From Microvirga ossetica (lineage in GTDB: Bacteria > Pseudomonadota > Alphaproteobacteria > Rhizobiales > Beijerinckiaceae), in contig NZ_CP016619.1 of NCBI RefSeq assembly GCF_002741015.1, positions 62,001-126,000 of the forward strand: a DNA stretch of 64,000 nucleotides. Direction: 5' to 3'. The translations under genes were made by a program, and so were the position numbers. Below the pieces are notes generated by a model, which saw only the letters and a list, made by a program, of their open reading frames with translations, did not search any database and was not told the DNA's origin. Of this stretch, positions 25,806 through 34,272 are shown piece after piece; position 1 is the stretch's first letter; the number at the start of each line of letters is the position of its first letter.

Positions 25806-26687
25806 ATGCTGGACGATACGTTTCTCCTTGATGCCTTCACCGTGCGACTTGGGGACATCATGGATGTAGAGCCCGACGCCCTCCATGCGCTGTCCCTGAG
25901 CGTCGGCTGGCCTCATCGGGCCGAGGACTGGCAGCTCCTGCGCGAGGTGGGACAAGGGGTTGTGGCGCTGGACTCTATCGGCCGGGTGTACGGTTCGGCT
26001 ATGTGGTTCCCGTTCGGCGATGATTTCGCTACGGTCGGCATGGTTATCACTCCGCCTCGTCTGCAGGCTAACGGCGGCGGACTTTGGCTGATGCGCCACG
26101 CGCTGGCGCGCACCCAAGGACGCTCTCTTGGCCTTCATGCTACGGAGGCGGCGCACCGCCTGTGTCTCTCGCTCGGTTTTGTGGACGAAAGGACCGTCTA
26201 CCAATGCCAGGGGGAGGCAACGATGCCCCCAGACGTGGTGCCGCCCGCTAAGGCCGAGGTGAGAGACCTCCGCCCTTCCGACTTTGCCGCTCTCTGCGAG
26301 CTGGACAGGCGCGCCAGGGGCGCTGACCGGGCAAACCTCCTTGCGTCGCTGGTGGCGCGGTCGCGCGGCATTGTGCTCTGCCGCGAAGGAAACTTGGAGG
26401 CCGTCGCCCTATGCCGCCCCTTCGGACGCGGATCCGTAGTCGGACCGGTCATCGCGGCGACGGACGAGGACGCAATCGCGGTGGTTCTTCCGCTGGTGAC
26501 GGAACATGCCGGAACCTTCCTACGCATCGACACGGGGCAGATGGAGGGCGATTTTGCCCGCTTTGTCGTCCTATGCGGCCTGCCGGTCTACGACACCTTG
26601 ACGCAAATGTCGTTTGGGCGTCCATGGGTCCCTGAGGCGGCGGGGGCACACGTCATTTATGCCCTGGCCAGCCACACCACCGGCTGA
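25806..26687 (+). CDS. Tandem GNAT acetyltransferase
   Basis: The 293-residue protein contains an N-terminal GNAT domain (VGWPHRAEDWQLLREVG, then VGMVITPPRLQANGGGLWLM as the acetyl-CoA-binding strand and ATEAAHRLCLSLGFVD) and a C-terminal GNAT-like domain (RDLRPSDFAALCELDRRARG; AVVLPLVTEHAG). This two-domain layout is common in acetyltransferases found next to amino-acid catabolic genes. The acceptor is unknown. It sits 33 bases after the PLP enzyme gene and directly abuts the aspartase gene. Confidence 0.82.
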   Translation: MLDDTFLLDAFTVRLGDIMDVEPDALHALSLSVGWPHRAEDWQLLREVGQGVVALDSIGRVYGSAMWFPFGDDFATVGMVITPPRLQANGGGLWLMRHALARTQGRSLGLHATEAAHRLCLSLGFVDERTVYQCQGEATMPPDVVPPAKAEVRDLRPSDFAALCELDRRARGADRANLLASLVARSRGIVLCREGNLEAVALCRPFGRGSVVGPVIAATDEDAIAVVLPLVTEHAGTFLRIDTGQMEGDFARFVVLCGLPVYDTLTQMSFGRPWVPEAAGAHVIYALASHTTG

Positions 26688-26714
26688 ATGACGAAAGGCC
26701 TCAGAGGTACAGTG

Positions 26715-28166
26715 ATGCCAACCAGCCCTATGCTTCTCCCAGCTGATAATCGCTCCACGCGCGTCGAGCACGACCTGCTGGGAGATCTGGCGGTTCCTGC
26801 CGGCGTCTATTACGGCGTGCAGACGGCCCGCGCTCTGGACAATTTCCAGATCACCGGCATTCCCCTCTCCCATTTTCCCAACTTCGTGCGTGCGTTAGCG
26901 ATGGTGAAGAAGGCAGCCGCTCGCGCCAACGGCAAGCTCGGCCTTCTCCCGGAAAGATTGGAAGCTGCGATCTCGGCGGCCTGCAACGAGGTGATCGCCG
27001 GACAATGGCATGACCAGTTCGTCGTTGACATGATCCAGGGTGGTGCCGGCACCTCTACCAACATGAACGCCAATGAGGTGATCGCCAACCGCGCCCTGGA
27101 GCTGATGGGATACGAAAAGGGGCAGTATGAGCACCTGCATCCCAACAACCACGTCAACCTGTCGCAATCCACCAACGACGTCTATCCGACCGCCGTCCGG
27201 CTAGGTCTCCTTCTGAGTTACAGCGACCTCACCCAGGCCATGGAGAATCTTTGCGCGGCCCTACGCGCTAAGGGAGTGGAGTTCGCGCATATCATCAAAA
27301 TGGGACGAACCCAGCTGCAGGATGCTGTTCCCATGACGCTCGGCCAGGAGTTCTGGGCCTTCGCCACCACCATGAGCAAGGACATCGAACGCACCCACGA
27401 ACTGGTGCGGCTGTTGCGCGAGATCAACTTAGGAGCGACCGCTATCGGCACTGGCATCAATACGGATCCAGATTATGCGCCACTCGTGGTTGCCGAACTC
27501 TCTGAGATCAGCGGTGAATCTCTGGTGCTGGCAACAGACCTCATCGAAGCCACCTCGGATACCGGCGCCTTCGTCACCTTTTCGGGCGTTCTGAAGCGCA
27601 TCGCCGTGAAGGTATCCAAGATCTGCAACGATCTGCGCCTTCTCTCCAGCGGCCCACGTGCGGGATTGGGGGAAATCAATCTGCCGCCGGTGCAGCCGGG
27701 TTCTTCCATCATGCCTGGCAAGGTCAATCCGGTGATTCCGGAGGTGGTCAATCAGGTGGCCTATCAGGTCATCGGCAACGATCTGACGGTAACGTTTGCG
27801 GCAGAGGCGGGGCAGCTGCAGCTCAATGCTTTCGAGCCGGTGATCGCTCTCAACATTCTCCAGTCCATTCGCATCATGACCCATGCCATGACAGCACTGA
27901 CCGAGCGCTGCATCAAGGGCATCACCGCCAATGAGGACCATTGCCGGAAATTGGTCACCCACAGCATCGGCCTTGTAACCGCGCTGAACCCGGTCATCGG
28001 CTACCAGAACGCGACCCGCATCGCGCAAAAGGCGCAGGCCACGGATCGTGGCGTTGCCGACCTCGTGCTGGAGGAAGGGCTGCTCAGCCCGGCCGAACTC
28101 GACGACATTCTGCGGCCGGAAAACATGACGCGGCCGCGCAGGATCGCAACCCTCCTATCGAACTGA
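26715..28166 (+). CDS. aspA: Aspartate ammonia-lyase
   Basis: The 483-residue enzyme belongs to the fumarase/aspartase superfamily and converts L-aspartate to fumarate and ammonia. It has RVEHDLLGDLAVPAGVYYGV at the N-terminus, the GGAGTSTNMNANEV segment, and the superfamily signature GSSIMPGKVNP with the catalytic Ser loop. I prefer ATG 26715, which has an AGAGG box, over an ATG at 26688 that abuts the preceding stop and lacks one. TNMNANE and MPGKVNP are shared with class II fumarase, but the overall reading favours aspartase. Confidence 0.9.
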   Translation: MPTSPMLLPADNRSTRVEHDLLGDLAVPAGVYYGVQTARALDNFQITGIPLSHFPNFVRALAMVKKAAARANGKLGLLPERLEAAISAACNEVIAGQWHDQFVVDMIQGGAGTSTNMNANEVIANRALELMGYEKGQYEHLHPNNHVNLSQSTNDVYPTAVRLGLLLSYSDLTQAMENLCAALRAKGVEFAHIIKMGRTQLQDAVPMTLGQEFWAFATTMSKDIERTHELVRLLREINLGATAIGTGINTDPDYAPLVVAELSEISGESLVLATDLIEATSDTGAFVTFSGVLKRIAVKVSKICNDLRLLSSGPRAGLGEINLPPVQPGSSIMPGKVNPVIPEVVNQVAYQVIGNDLTVTFAAEAGQLQLNAFEPVIALNILQSIRIMTHAMTALTERCIKGITANEDHCRKLVTHSIGLVTALNPVIGYQNATRIAQKAQATDRGVADLVLEEGLLSPAELDDILRPENMTRPRRIATLLSN

Positions 28167-28178
28167 AGGAAAACAGCC

Positions 28179-29288
28179 ATGCTCGTCGGGGTTCCGAAGG
28201 AAATCAAAGCTCATGAATATCGCGTCGGGCTCACCCCCAGCGCAGTGCGCGAGTATGTGGCACACGGGCATAAAGTGTTAGTGGAGTCCGATGCGGGCGC
28301 TGGTATCGGCGCTCACGACGATGCCTATCGTGCGGCGGGAGCGGACATCGCTGCAGACGCGGCAGAGGTTTTCGCCAAGTCAGCAATGATCGTCAAGGTC
28401 AAGGAGCCGCAGCCGTCCGAATGGGTGCAGCTGCGGGAAGGGCAGATTCTTTTCACTTACCTGCATCTCGCGCCTGATCTAGAGCAGACCAAGGGCCTGC
28501 TCGCCTCCGGCTGCACGGCAGTGGCCTATGAAACAGTGGTCGATGCGAAGGGCGGATTGCCGCTGCTCGCTCCCATGAGCGAAGTGGCAGGCCGGCTCTC
28601 CATCGAGGCCGCGGCGCTGGCGCTACGGCGCTACAACGGCGGGCGTGGACTCCTTCTGGGCGGCGTGCCGGGGGTGGCGCCGGCCCGCGTGCTGGTGCTG
28701 GGCGGCGGCGTGGTGGGGACGCAGGCGGCGCGCATGGCGGTGGGGCTGGGCGCCGAGGTAAGCATTCTCGATCGCGCCATTTCCCGGCTGCGCCAACTCG
28801 ATGATCTGTTCGCAGGGCGCGTGCGGACGCGATATTCCACCCTGGCAGCTATCGAAGAGGAGATTGCGGAGGCAGATGTGGTGATCGGTGCCGTTCTCGT
28901 GCCCGGTGCCAGCGCGCCGAAATTGGTGAGCCGAGCTATGCTTTCACGCATGAAGCCGCGCGCGGTTCTGGTGGATGTAGCGATCGATCAGGGCGGATGC
29001 TTCGAGACCTCACGCCCCACGACTCACGAGAGTCCCACCTTCGAGGTGGATGGGGTGATTCATTATTGCGTCGCCAACATGCCTGGCGCAGTGCCTGTGA
29101 CGTCGAGCGAAGCGCTGAACAACGCCACTTTGCCTTACGGCCTTGCGCTGGCGGATCGCGGCGTCGATGCGATCGTTGAGATGCCTGGGCTTCTGGAAGG
29201 GCTCAACGTGCACGCCGGAAAGCTCACCTACAAAGCCGTCGCAGAGAGCCTCGGCCTCCCCTGGACCGATTTAAGGAGCCTGCGCTGA
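28179..29288 (+). CDS. ald: Alanine dehydrogenase
   Basis: The 369-residue protein matches NAD-dependent alanine dehydrogenases along its full length: [20 protein letters not shown] at the N-terminus, the catalytic Lys in [12 protein letters not shown], the catalytic His in [10 protein letters not shown], and the NAD motif [20 protein letters not shown] near residue 170. It interconverts alanine and pyruvate with ammonia. It is the last gene of the operon, 12 bases after aspA. The nearby hairpin at 29553 may end the transcript. Confidence 0.93.
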   Translation: MLVGVPKEIKAHEYRVGLTPSAVREYVAHGHKVLVESDAGAGIGAHDDAYRAAGADIAADAAEVFAKSAMIVKVKEPQPSEWVQLREGQILFTYLHLAPDLEQTKGLLASGCTAVAYETVVDAKGGLPLLAPMSEVAGRLSIEAAALALRRYNGGRGLLLGGVPGVAPARVLVLGGGVVGTQAARMAVGLGAEVSILDRAISRLRQLDDLFAGRVRTRYSTLAAIEEEIAEADVVIGAVLVPGASAPKLVSRAMLSRMKPRAVLVDVAIDQGGCFETSRPTTHESPTFEVDGVIHYCVANMPGAVPVTSSEALNNATLPYGLALADRGVDAIVEMPGLLEGLNVHAGKLTYKAVAESLGLPWTDLRSLR

Positions 29289-29552
29289 TGGCTTGCCGGT
29301 TCCGCAGTGGCAAGCGTGGCGTTGTCACATCCAGCAATTGCAGGCCATTTAGGCCGTGAGCTGCGCTTGTTTAAGATATTGAAGATGCACAATCCGGCAT
29401 TTACGGGATGAGCAGTGTAGGCAAGTAGAACTCGTTGATATGACAAAGCCGCTCGGCGCAGGAGACTTCGTCCGACAGAACAATGTCCAACGGCTAACTT
29501 GCCTTGGATTTCTTGCTGAATAGCACAGTGTCGCTGAACGACCCCGAACGGA

Positions 29553-29580
29553 AAGAACCCGGCCTATAGCCGGGTTCTTA
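29553..29580. terminator. Bidirectional-type terminator hairpin
   Basis: AAGAACCCGGC, loop CTATA and GCCGGGTTCTT form a perfect 11-bp stem. It lies between the convergent ald gene (plus) and the small membrane protein gene (minus) and could end both. The 264 bases between ald and this hairpin show no gene. Confidence 0.75.
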
Positions 29581-29655
29581 TCTCTGGACAGTTAGGAGCA
29601 TCAATACGGCTGCTGATCAAAGCCTGATGCCCTGCTCCCGGTCCTGCGGGCTTGG

Positions 29656-29865
29656 TTACACATTCCTGCCGCGCCGCGAGAAGTACCAGATGGCTGCGAT
29701 AACGATGATGATCAGCAGGATCACCCACCAGTAATCCATGATCCCGCCACTGGATGCTCCGGCATCTCCCGCCGGAGGAGCGCCGGGAGTAGCGGGCGGG
29801 GTCTGGGCCCATGCAGACGAAACATTCAGGAAGATAAAGCCTATCAGTGCCGTAAGTTTGCTCAT
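29656..29865 (-). CDS. Small secreted or membrane-anchored protein
   Basis: The 69-residue product has a signal peptide (MSKLTALIGFIFLNVSSAWA), a Pro/Ala/Gly-rich linker (QTPPATPGAPPAGDAGASSG) and a C-terminal transmembrane helix of Ile/Leu/Val followed by RRGRN. ATG 29865 is preceded by GGAGCC. It belongs to no family I can name. The layout suggests a small inner-membrane protein with a short periplasmic part. The convergent terminator at 29553 fits a single-gene transcript. Confidence 0.6.
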   Translation of the reverse strand: MSKLTALIGFIFLNVSSAWAQTPPATPGAPPAGDAGASSGGIMDYWWVILLIIIVIAAIWYFSRRGRNV

Positions 29866-30020
29866 GGGGAGGCTCCGGTTGAGGCCCAGCACAGCCATTC
29901 ATGGTATTGCCAAGCTGGCCTCATGAGTGAACGCCCTTGAGGCCGAGGTGTTCCTGCCGGAGATCATGCCACTTGGCTTTTGCAGAGGGTGCAGCCAGCC
30001 TACTTCCGTACGCCTGGTAC

Positions 30021-30168
30021 TTAGTGTTGTCTCGGGATGAGAAGTGCCTTCAGGAGCCGGACCAATGTTTCTGGCTGGACAGGCTTACCAATGACCAGTG
30101 CCCCGCCGGCAGATCGACTGAATTGGGCGCGGCCCGCCGCGATCAACGCCCCAATATCCTGTCAACCC
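30021..30168 (-). pseudogene. C-terminal fragment of a receiver domain
   Basis: The frame reads GALVIGKPVQPETLVRLLKA and a short tail, the last strand-helix of a response-regulator receiver with the conserved Lys-Pro. It ends at TAA near 30021. The rest of the domain is missing because the sequence is cut at 30169 by miniature element C. Confidence 0.5.
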
Positions 30169-30264
30169 GGCTCTGTTGCATTAATCTGTCAAGCCACAGA
30201 ACGCAGTACTGGTCAGATGGAGCGAGGACGCTGTTGGTTATGCCTCGTGAACTTAATGCAACAT
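30169..30264. repeat. 96-bp miniature inverted-repeat element, copy C
   Basis: It begins GGCTCTGTTGCATTAATC and reads TTAATGCAACA near its right end, where the last bases have diverged. The first 50 bases align well with copy A (10590), including TCAA(A/G)CCACA and GCAGTA. It marks the breakpoint of the receiver fragment. Confidence 0.65.
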
Positions 30265-30524
30265 GTGTGGACGCCCCTTGTGACGCAAGAAGAATCTTCT
30301 GGAGTGGTAGAGCGCGTCGGCGAGTGCTGCCATGTGTACGGCCTCATCTGCGGCCATTCACATGCCGCGGGCCCGGATGAAGTTCGCGGATCAGGTCCAA
30401 TTCAAAGCGGCGCGCTCGAGGCGCGTTGTTGCACACTGGTTTTCCTGATCCCGTCTCATCGACCGTTGCGCCATCCCTCTCCTTCGACTTTCCTACGCTC
30501 CAACAGCCCCACAGCCGCCAGCGC

Positions 30525-31550
30525 TTACACGCTCGCGGCCGGAGCTCGGTAGATCCCGCCTTTGGCCATCAAAGCCCAGATAACGCGAGCCATCTTGTTA
30601 GCCAACGCGACCCGAACCAGCATCGGCGGCTTGCGCGACACCATCCGCGCGATCCACGACCCTGCGGGGGCCCCGTTGCGGGCCGCCCAACGTAAGACGC
30701 CGCTGGCACCGAGGATCAGCAAGCGGCGCAGCGTCCGCTCGCCCATCTTCGAGGTGGCGCCGAGCTTCTGCTTGCCGCCCGTGGAATGCTGCAAGGGCGT
30801 GAGCCCGACCCAGGCGGCAAAGTCCCGCCCGCGCTTGAAGGTCTCAGCTGGTGGTGCGAGTGCCGCCAGGGCGGTGGCAGTGACGGGTCCCACTCCGGGA
30901 ATGGTCATCAGTCGCCGCGCAGTCTCATCCTCCTTGGCCCGCTGAGCAATCTCGCGGTCGAGCCCAGCAATCCTGTCATCCAGCGCCTGCAGCATTTCGA
31001 TCAGGCCTTGAAGGATCGGTCGGGCGAGCTCCGGGATCGGCTCGCCCCCGTCCTCGACAGCCCGTACCAGTTGAGGAACGTGAGCCGGGCCTTTCGCCAC
31101 CACGATGCCGAACTCGGTCAGATGTCCCCGCAGGGCATTGATGATCTGGGTTCTCTGCTTCACGAGGAGATCGCGCGCCCGGAACACGACAGCGGCAGCT
31201 TGCGCCTGCTCGCTTTTGGGCACCACGAAACGCATGGTCGGACGCTGGGCTGCCTCGCAGATCGCCTCAGCATCGGCCGCATCGTTCTTCTGGCGCTTGA
31301 CGAACGGCTTCACGTAAGCGGGCGGAATCAGCCGGACCGTATGACCAAGCTTGCCGATCTCGCGGGCCCAGTGGTGCGCGCTGCCGCAGGCCTCCATCGC
31401 CACCGTGCACGGCGGCTGGCCGGCAAAGAAAGTGAGAACTTGGTGCCGCCGCAGCTTCTTGCGGAACAGAACCGCGCCGGATGCATCGGCTCCGTGAACC
31501 TGGAACACGCTCTTCGCCAGATCCATCCCAATCGTGCTAACTTCTCCCAT
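30525..31550 (-). CDS. IS110 family transposase
   Basis: The 341-residue protein has the N-terminal RuvC-like DEDD core of IS110 transposases (GMDLAKSVFQVHGAD; CTVAMEACGSAHHWA; KNDAADAEAICEAAQRP) and the C-terminal transposase_20 region (LMTIPGVGPVTATALAALAP; DFAAWVGLTPLQHSTGGKQ) with the conserved Ser region. I chose ATG 31550 because the extra upstream codons do not match the family. IS110 elements lack clear inverted repeats and encode a bridge RNA in a flanking region. The 260 bases at 30265-30524 beyond the 3' end hold no gene and are one place for such an RNA, which I could not define. Confidence 0.9.
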   Translation of the reverse strand: MGEVSTIGMDLAKSVFQVHGADASGAVLFRKKLRRHQVLTFFAGQPPCTVAMEACGSAHHWAREIGKLGHTVRLIPPAYVKPFVKRQKNDAADAEAICEAAQRPTMRFVVPKSEQAQAAAVVFRARDLLVKQRTQIINALRGHLTEFGIVVAKGPAHVPQLVRAVEDGGEPIPELARPILQGLIEMLQALDDRIAGLDREIAQRAKEDETARRLMTIPGVGPVTATALAALAPPAETFKRGRDFAAWVGLTPLQHSTGGKQKLGATSKMGERTLRRLLILGASGVLRWAARNGAPAGSWIARMVSRKPPMLVRVALANKMARVIWALMAKGGIYRAPAASV

Positions 31551-31679
31551 GGGCGCCTCCCTCAAGTGGTGTTCATCAACACCTCCACTGTGCCACATCG
31601 GGGCCGTTGGGGGGCGTCCACCTCATCAAAGCCTGCGTCGCATTGGGGACCGGTCCGGGCAGTCTTGCAGCATCTCCGG

Positions 31680-32024
31680 TCAGCGCGCCAGAGATCTGAG
31701 ATATGTGATGATCCGGTCCACATCCTCGGCCTCGAACGTGGCGACGTCCGCATGGGCGTCGCCGAGCCCCTCGGCCAGCGCCTCAGCCAGGCTCTCGGCG
31801 GGATAGCGCCTCTCCAGGTCGCGGAAGGGCAGCGCTTGCCTCACCGGGCTTTCACCCTTGCGTCGGACCGCATGACAGCTCGCGCAATGGGCCTCGACGA
31901 GCCTTCGTCCTTGCTGAACCTCGTCATCCTCGACATCGGCGGCTACGACGCGGGTGACGAAACCCATGAAGATGAGGGTCTTCACCAGCACCATTGCTTT
32001 GCTTGAATGCCGTATGAACCCCAT
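31680..32024 (-). CDS. Small c-type cytochrome
   Basis: The 114-residue protein has a hydrophobic signal segment (VLVKTLIFMGFVTRVVAA), a haem-binding CASCH motif, and the final helix DVDRIITYLRSLA typical of class I cytochromes c. ATG 32024 is chosen because an AGGAG box sits nine bases upstream. A candidate axial Met is not obvious; the segment before the last helix has none. It would act in the periplasm. It lies next to a transposase and a broken chromate transporter, so its original partners may be gone. Confidence 0.8.
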   Translation of the reverse strand: MGFIRHSSKAMVLVKTLIFMGFVTRVVAADVEDDEVQQGRRLVEAHCASCHAVRRKGESPVRQALPFRDLERRYPAESLAEALAEGLGDAHADVATFEAEDVDRIITYLRSLAR

Positions 32025-32081
32025 GCAGCGCATGCTCCTAACGAGCCGATGTGAGCCTAGCATTCGCCGCCCACCGATTGA

Positions 32082-32312
32082 TTACAGCGCCGCGATCGAT
32101 CCTCCCGCGACGGCGCTCAGGATCACGACCAGCCACGGCGGAGTCTTCCACATGAACAGCAGCAGGATGGCAGCCGCAGCCAAGGCGAAGTCGGCGGCGC
32201 CCAGGATGCCCGTCGTCCAGACCGGATGTTACAAGGCCGCCATAAGCAGGCCCATCACGGCAGCATTGACGCCTCTCATCGCGCACAGAGCGGACCTTGT
32301 CATGTCTGCTCC
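32082..32312 (-). pseudogene. Chromate transporter ChrA, C-terminal remnant
   Basis: The minus strand reads MRGVNAAVMGLLMAAL, a TAA stop, then HPVWTTGILGAADFALAAAA and KTPPWLVVILSAVAGG, the last two helices of ChrA-type chromate transporters. The rest of the protein is missing, and the in-frame stop is an additional lesion. Confidence 0.75.
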
Positions 32313-32669
32313 ATATGGACCACCACCATAACGATCAAAGTCAGAATTGAACGTGGTGGGTCGTCCAATCTACCTAGAACTAAAGAGATGAATCCCGCCG
32401 TTCAGCATGGGTGGACAACAAGACGAATGAGCAGCTATCATTCAAGTTGCCTGACCAGAAATGGAATGGCTCATGTACATACTTGAGGACCAAAGGGTTA
32501 ACTACCCTTGGTCCTTTTTTCTATTGAATTCTATTGAGCACAACCAGCATCCATCCGCGCCGCGTGCATGGGGCGATACTCCCGATGGAGAGGCTTGCGT
32601 CGCGTCGCACTGCGTCCCACCTCTCACAGGCGAGAGCACGGCGCAAGTCCGTTGCCTGCGGAGGAAGGC
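32313..32669. other. Intergenic stretch with one hairpin
   Basis: No gene is recognised. The only structure is the terminator-like hairpin at 32486-32521. The plus strand ends with a strong ribosome-binding site for the small gene at 32670. Confidence 0.4.
32486..32521 (+). terminator. Terminator-like hairpin with T tract
   Basis: AGGACCAAAGGGT and ACCCTTGGTCCT form a long stem with a short loop, followed by TTTTTT. No gene was found upstream on the plus strand, so it may belong to a lost gene or an unrecognised small RNA. Confidence 0.6.
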
Positions 32670-32951
32670 ATGCCCACTACGTCCGGACGTTCTTCCCTTG
32701 CGGAAATCCAGGACTTCCCCCCAACCTACCCACCAGAACTCCAGCCCCTGCGGCAAACGCTCCTGGCGACCTTGGCCTCCATTGATAGCGCCCACGAGGG
32801 CGACGTTGAGACCGTCAGGAACAGTACCGTTGACGAGTGGCTCAAGCAGGATGTGATCCGCAGGCTGGAGGAAGGCCATCGGGAACGGCGTGTACCCTAC
32901 CTCCGGCAGATTGAAGAGCTGGAGTCATGCATCAGGGCCACGGCGACCTGA
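32670..32951 (+). CDS. Small hypothetical protein
   Basis: The 93-residue protein starts at ATG 32670 behind a strong GGAGGAAGG box. It has a Pro-rich N-terminus (FPPTYPPELQPL) and a charged helical C-terminus (DEWLKQDVIRRLEEGHRERR). I do not recognise the family. The good ribosome-binding site is the main reason to call it. It has no operon partner. Confidence 0.55.
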   Translation: MPTTSGRSSLAEIQDFPPTYPPELQPLRQTLLATLASIDSAHEGDVETVRNSTVDEWLKQDVIRRLEEGHRERRVPYLRQIEELESCIRATAT

Positions 32952-33179
32952 CCTCTTCGGCGGCATTGACCGAAAACAGGGTGTCTCCCCAAGGCTCGTC
33001 AGTCCGCCTCCTGTGCCAGCGTGAGGCTCATGACCGTCTGGTCCGGCGCCCTCGCCAAGGTCAAGCTGTACGGCGTCGCCCCTGATCAGGAGCTTCGGAC
33101 CTAAGCGCTGATTGGTAAGCAGCCCCATCCTAAAGCCAACAGATCTGAAACCTGATGGGAGAGTACATGGTTAGCTCTG

Positions 33180-33500
33180 CTAAGGGCGCCATGGCACAGG
33201 CTGAAACATCTGCCTTAAGATTTCCATGAAATGGACCGTACGCGCGACCCGCCCGCCCCGAGCGCCTAACAGCGCGACAACATCGGCATCCGGCAGCCGC
33301 CACTGCGGCAGCAGCGGCACCAGACGGCCTTGGTCCAGATCTTCTGCGACATCCCATTCCGACCGGATAATAACGCCAAGCCCGGCCAACCCCAATGCTT
33401 GATAAACTCACCATCATTGCTGCTCATGCTGGTTGGATGCGCAACGTGAGCGGCGGCTTTTCTCGATGGTTGAAGCGCCACAGCGTTACATCAGCGTGGT
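33180..33500 (-). pseudogene. LysR-type regulator, C-terminal remnant with frameshifts
   Basis: The pieces LWRFNHREKPPLTLRIQPA, SSNDGEFIKHWG and LAGLGVIIRSEWDVAEDL are consecutive parts of a LysR effector-binding domain but lie in three frames, so two frameshifts (near 33440 and 33395) break it. The tail DADVVALLGARGGRVARTVH is also typical. The DNA-binding N-terminus is missing. An ISL3 transposase fragment follows on the other strand at the breakpoint. Confidence 0.75.
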
Positions 33501-33539
33501 CTTCCCGAATAACCTCGCAGGCTTACTTTGTGGCGGGCC

Positions 33540-33737
33540 GAAGACCGCTCATGCGGTGTGCGCGCCATCGAGACTTTTGCGGCGGGCCTCGACCAGGACG
33601 GGGCGGCCGTGCGCGCCGCCCTCACGACGCCTTGGAGCAATGGGCGGGCCGAGGGCCAGATCACCCGCCTCAAGTTGATCAAGCACACGAAGTATGGCCG
33701 CGCCACTTTCGACCCGTCGCTTCGAGCCCCCGTGTAA
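33540..33737 (+). pseudogene. ISL3 family transposase C-terminal remnant
   Basis: The frame reads ETFAAGLDQDGAAVRAALTT, PWSNGRAEGQITRLKLIKHT and KYGRATFD, the end of the DDE domain of ISL3/IS1001/IS204 transposases with the catalytic Glu in RAEGQ. The first two Asp residues and the N-terminal zinc region are absent. Confidence 0.75.
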
Positions 33738-33857
33738 AGCCCTGTCCTTCGTCGGCCCTCCGTCTCCGATTGACTTCTTGCTGTAAATCAATGATCATCT
33801 CCAACTGCGGAATCTATAATATTTGCGTGGAAGGAAACCTATACCCGAGGGGTCTGG

Positions 33858-33899
33858 CGCTTCGGCGATCAAGTATAACGCTTCGGCGATCAAGTATAA
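33858..33899 (+). repeat. Two-copy 21-bp tandem repeat
   Basis: CGCTTCGGCGATCAAGTATA plus A occurs twice in direct tandem about 120 bases before the small gene at 34018. It could be a duplicated regulator-binding site for the tyrosinase operon, or a replication slip. Confidence 0.7.
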
Positions 33900-34017
33900 C
33901 TCAGTGCAGCGGCAGGCAGTCTCCTTGGGCGACTTGGCTTCGTGTCTGCACGTCGACTTGGATCGTAAGCGTGTGATGCTTTGGAAACGCGGGCTTGTGC
34001 CCGCGGGAGGCAAGCCA

Positions 34018-34272
34018 ATGCCCGGTACGAAGGAAAAGACCGAAACATCCGAACATGATGTCGACGGGCATTCGGTCCGGATCGTCCGCGGCCTTGATCG
34101 AGAGGAATTGTGGATCGACGGCACGCGGCGCCGATTTTTCAAATACCCGGGAGGCTATGTTCTTGCCGACAACGCGTTCGTCCCGCCGCAGGAGACCCTG
34201 CTGGAGGCCGCGCGCGACTATCTAAAGCAGGCCGAGCGGGAGAAGCCGAGCAGAAAGCGAGGACACCGCTGA
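34018..34272 (+). CDS. MelC1-like tyrosinase caddie candidate
   Basis: The 84-residue protein starts at ATG 34018 after a GGGAGG box and its stop overlaps the tyrosinase start (TGATG), so the two are translationally coupled. It has no signal peptide. The central segment EELWIDGTRRRFFKYPGGYV, followed by FVPPQETLLEAARDYL, has the same order of features as Streptomyces MelC1: (V/L)(F/W)IDG, a (D/G)G(S/Y) turn, a Pro-rich step, then AAR..(V/Y)L. MelC1 inserts copper into apo-tyrosinase. The His-rich stretch of MelC1 is absent, so the match is partial and the role is inferred from both pattern and position. The basic tail (KPSRKRGHR) is an extra feature. Confidence 0.6.
   Translation: MPGTKEKTETSEHDVDGHSVRIVRGLDREELWIDGTRRRFFKYPGGYVLADNAFVPPQETLLEAARDYLKQAEREKPSRKRGHR

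Noticed and set aside
30786..32006. Plus-strand frame of about 400 codons opposite IS110
   Set aside because: It covers the antisense of the transposase and of the cytochrome gene; no family likeness.
33858..33899. CRISPR repeat
   Set aside because: The two copies are directly adjacent with no spacer, and no cas gene is in the window.
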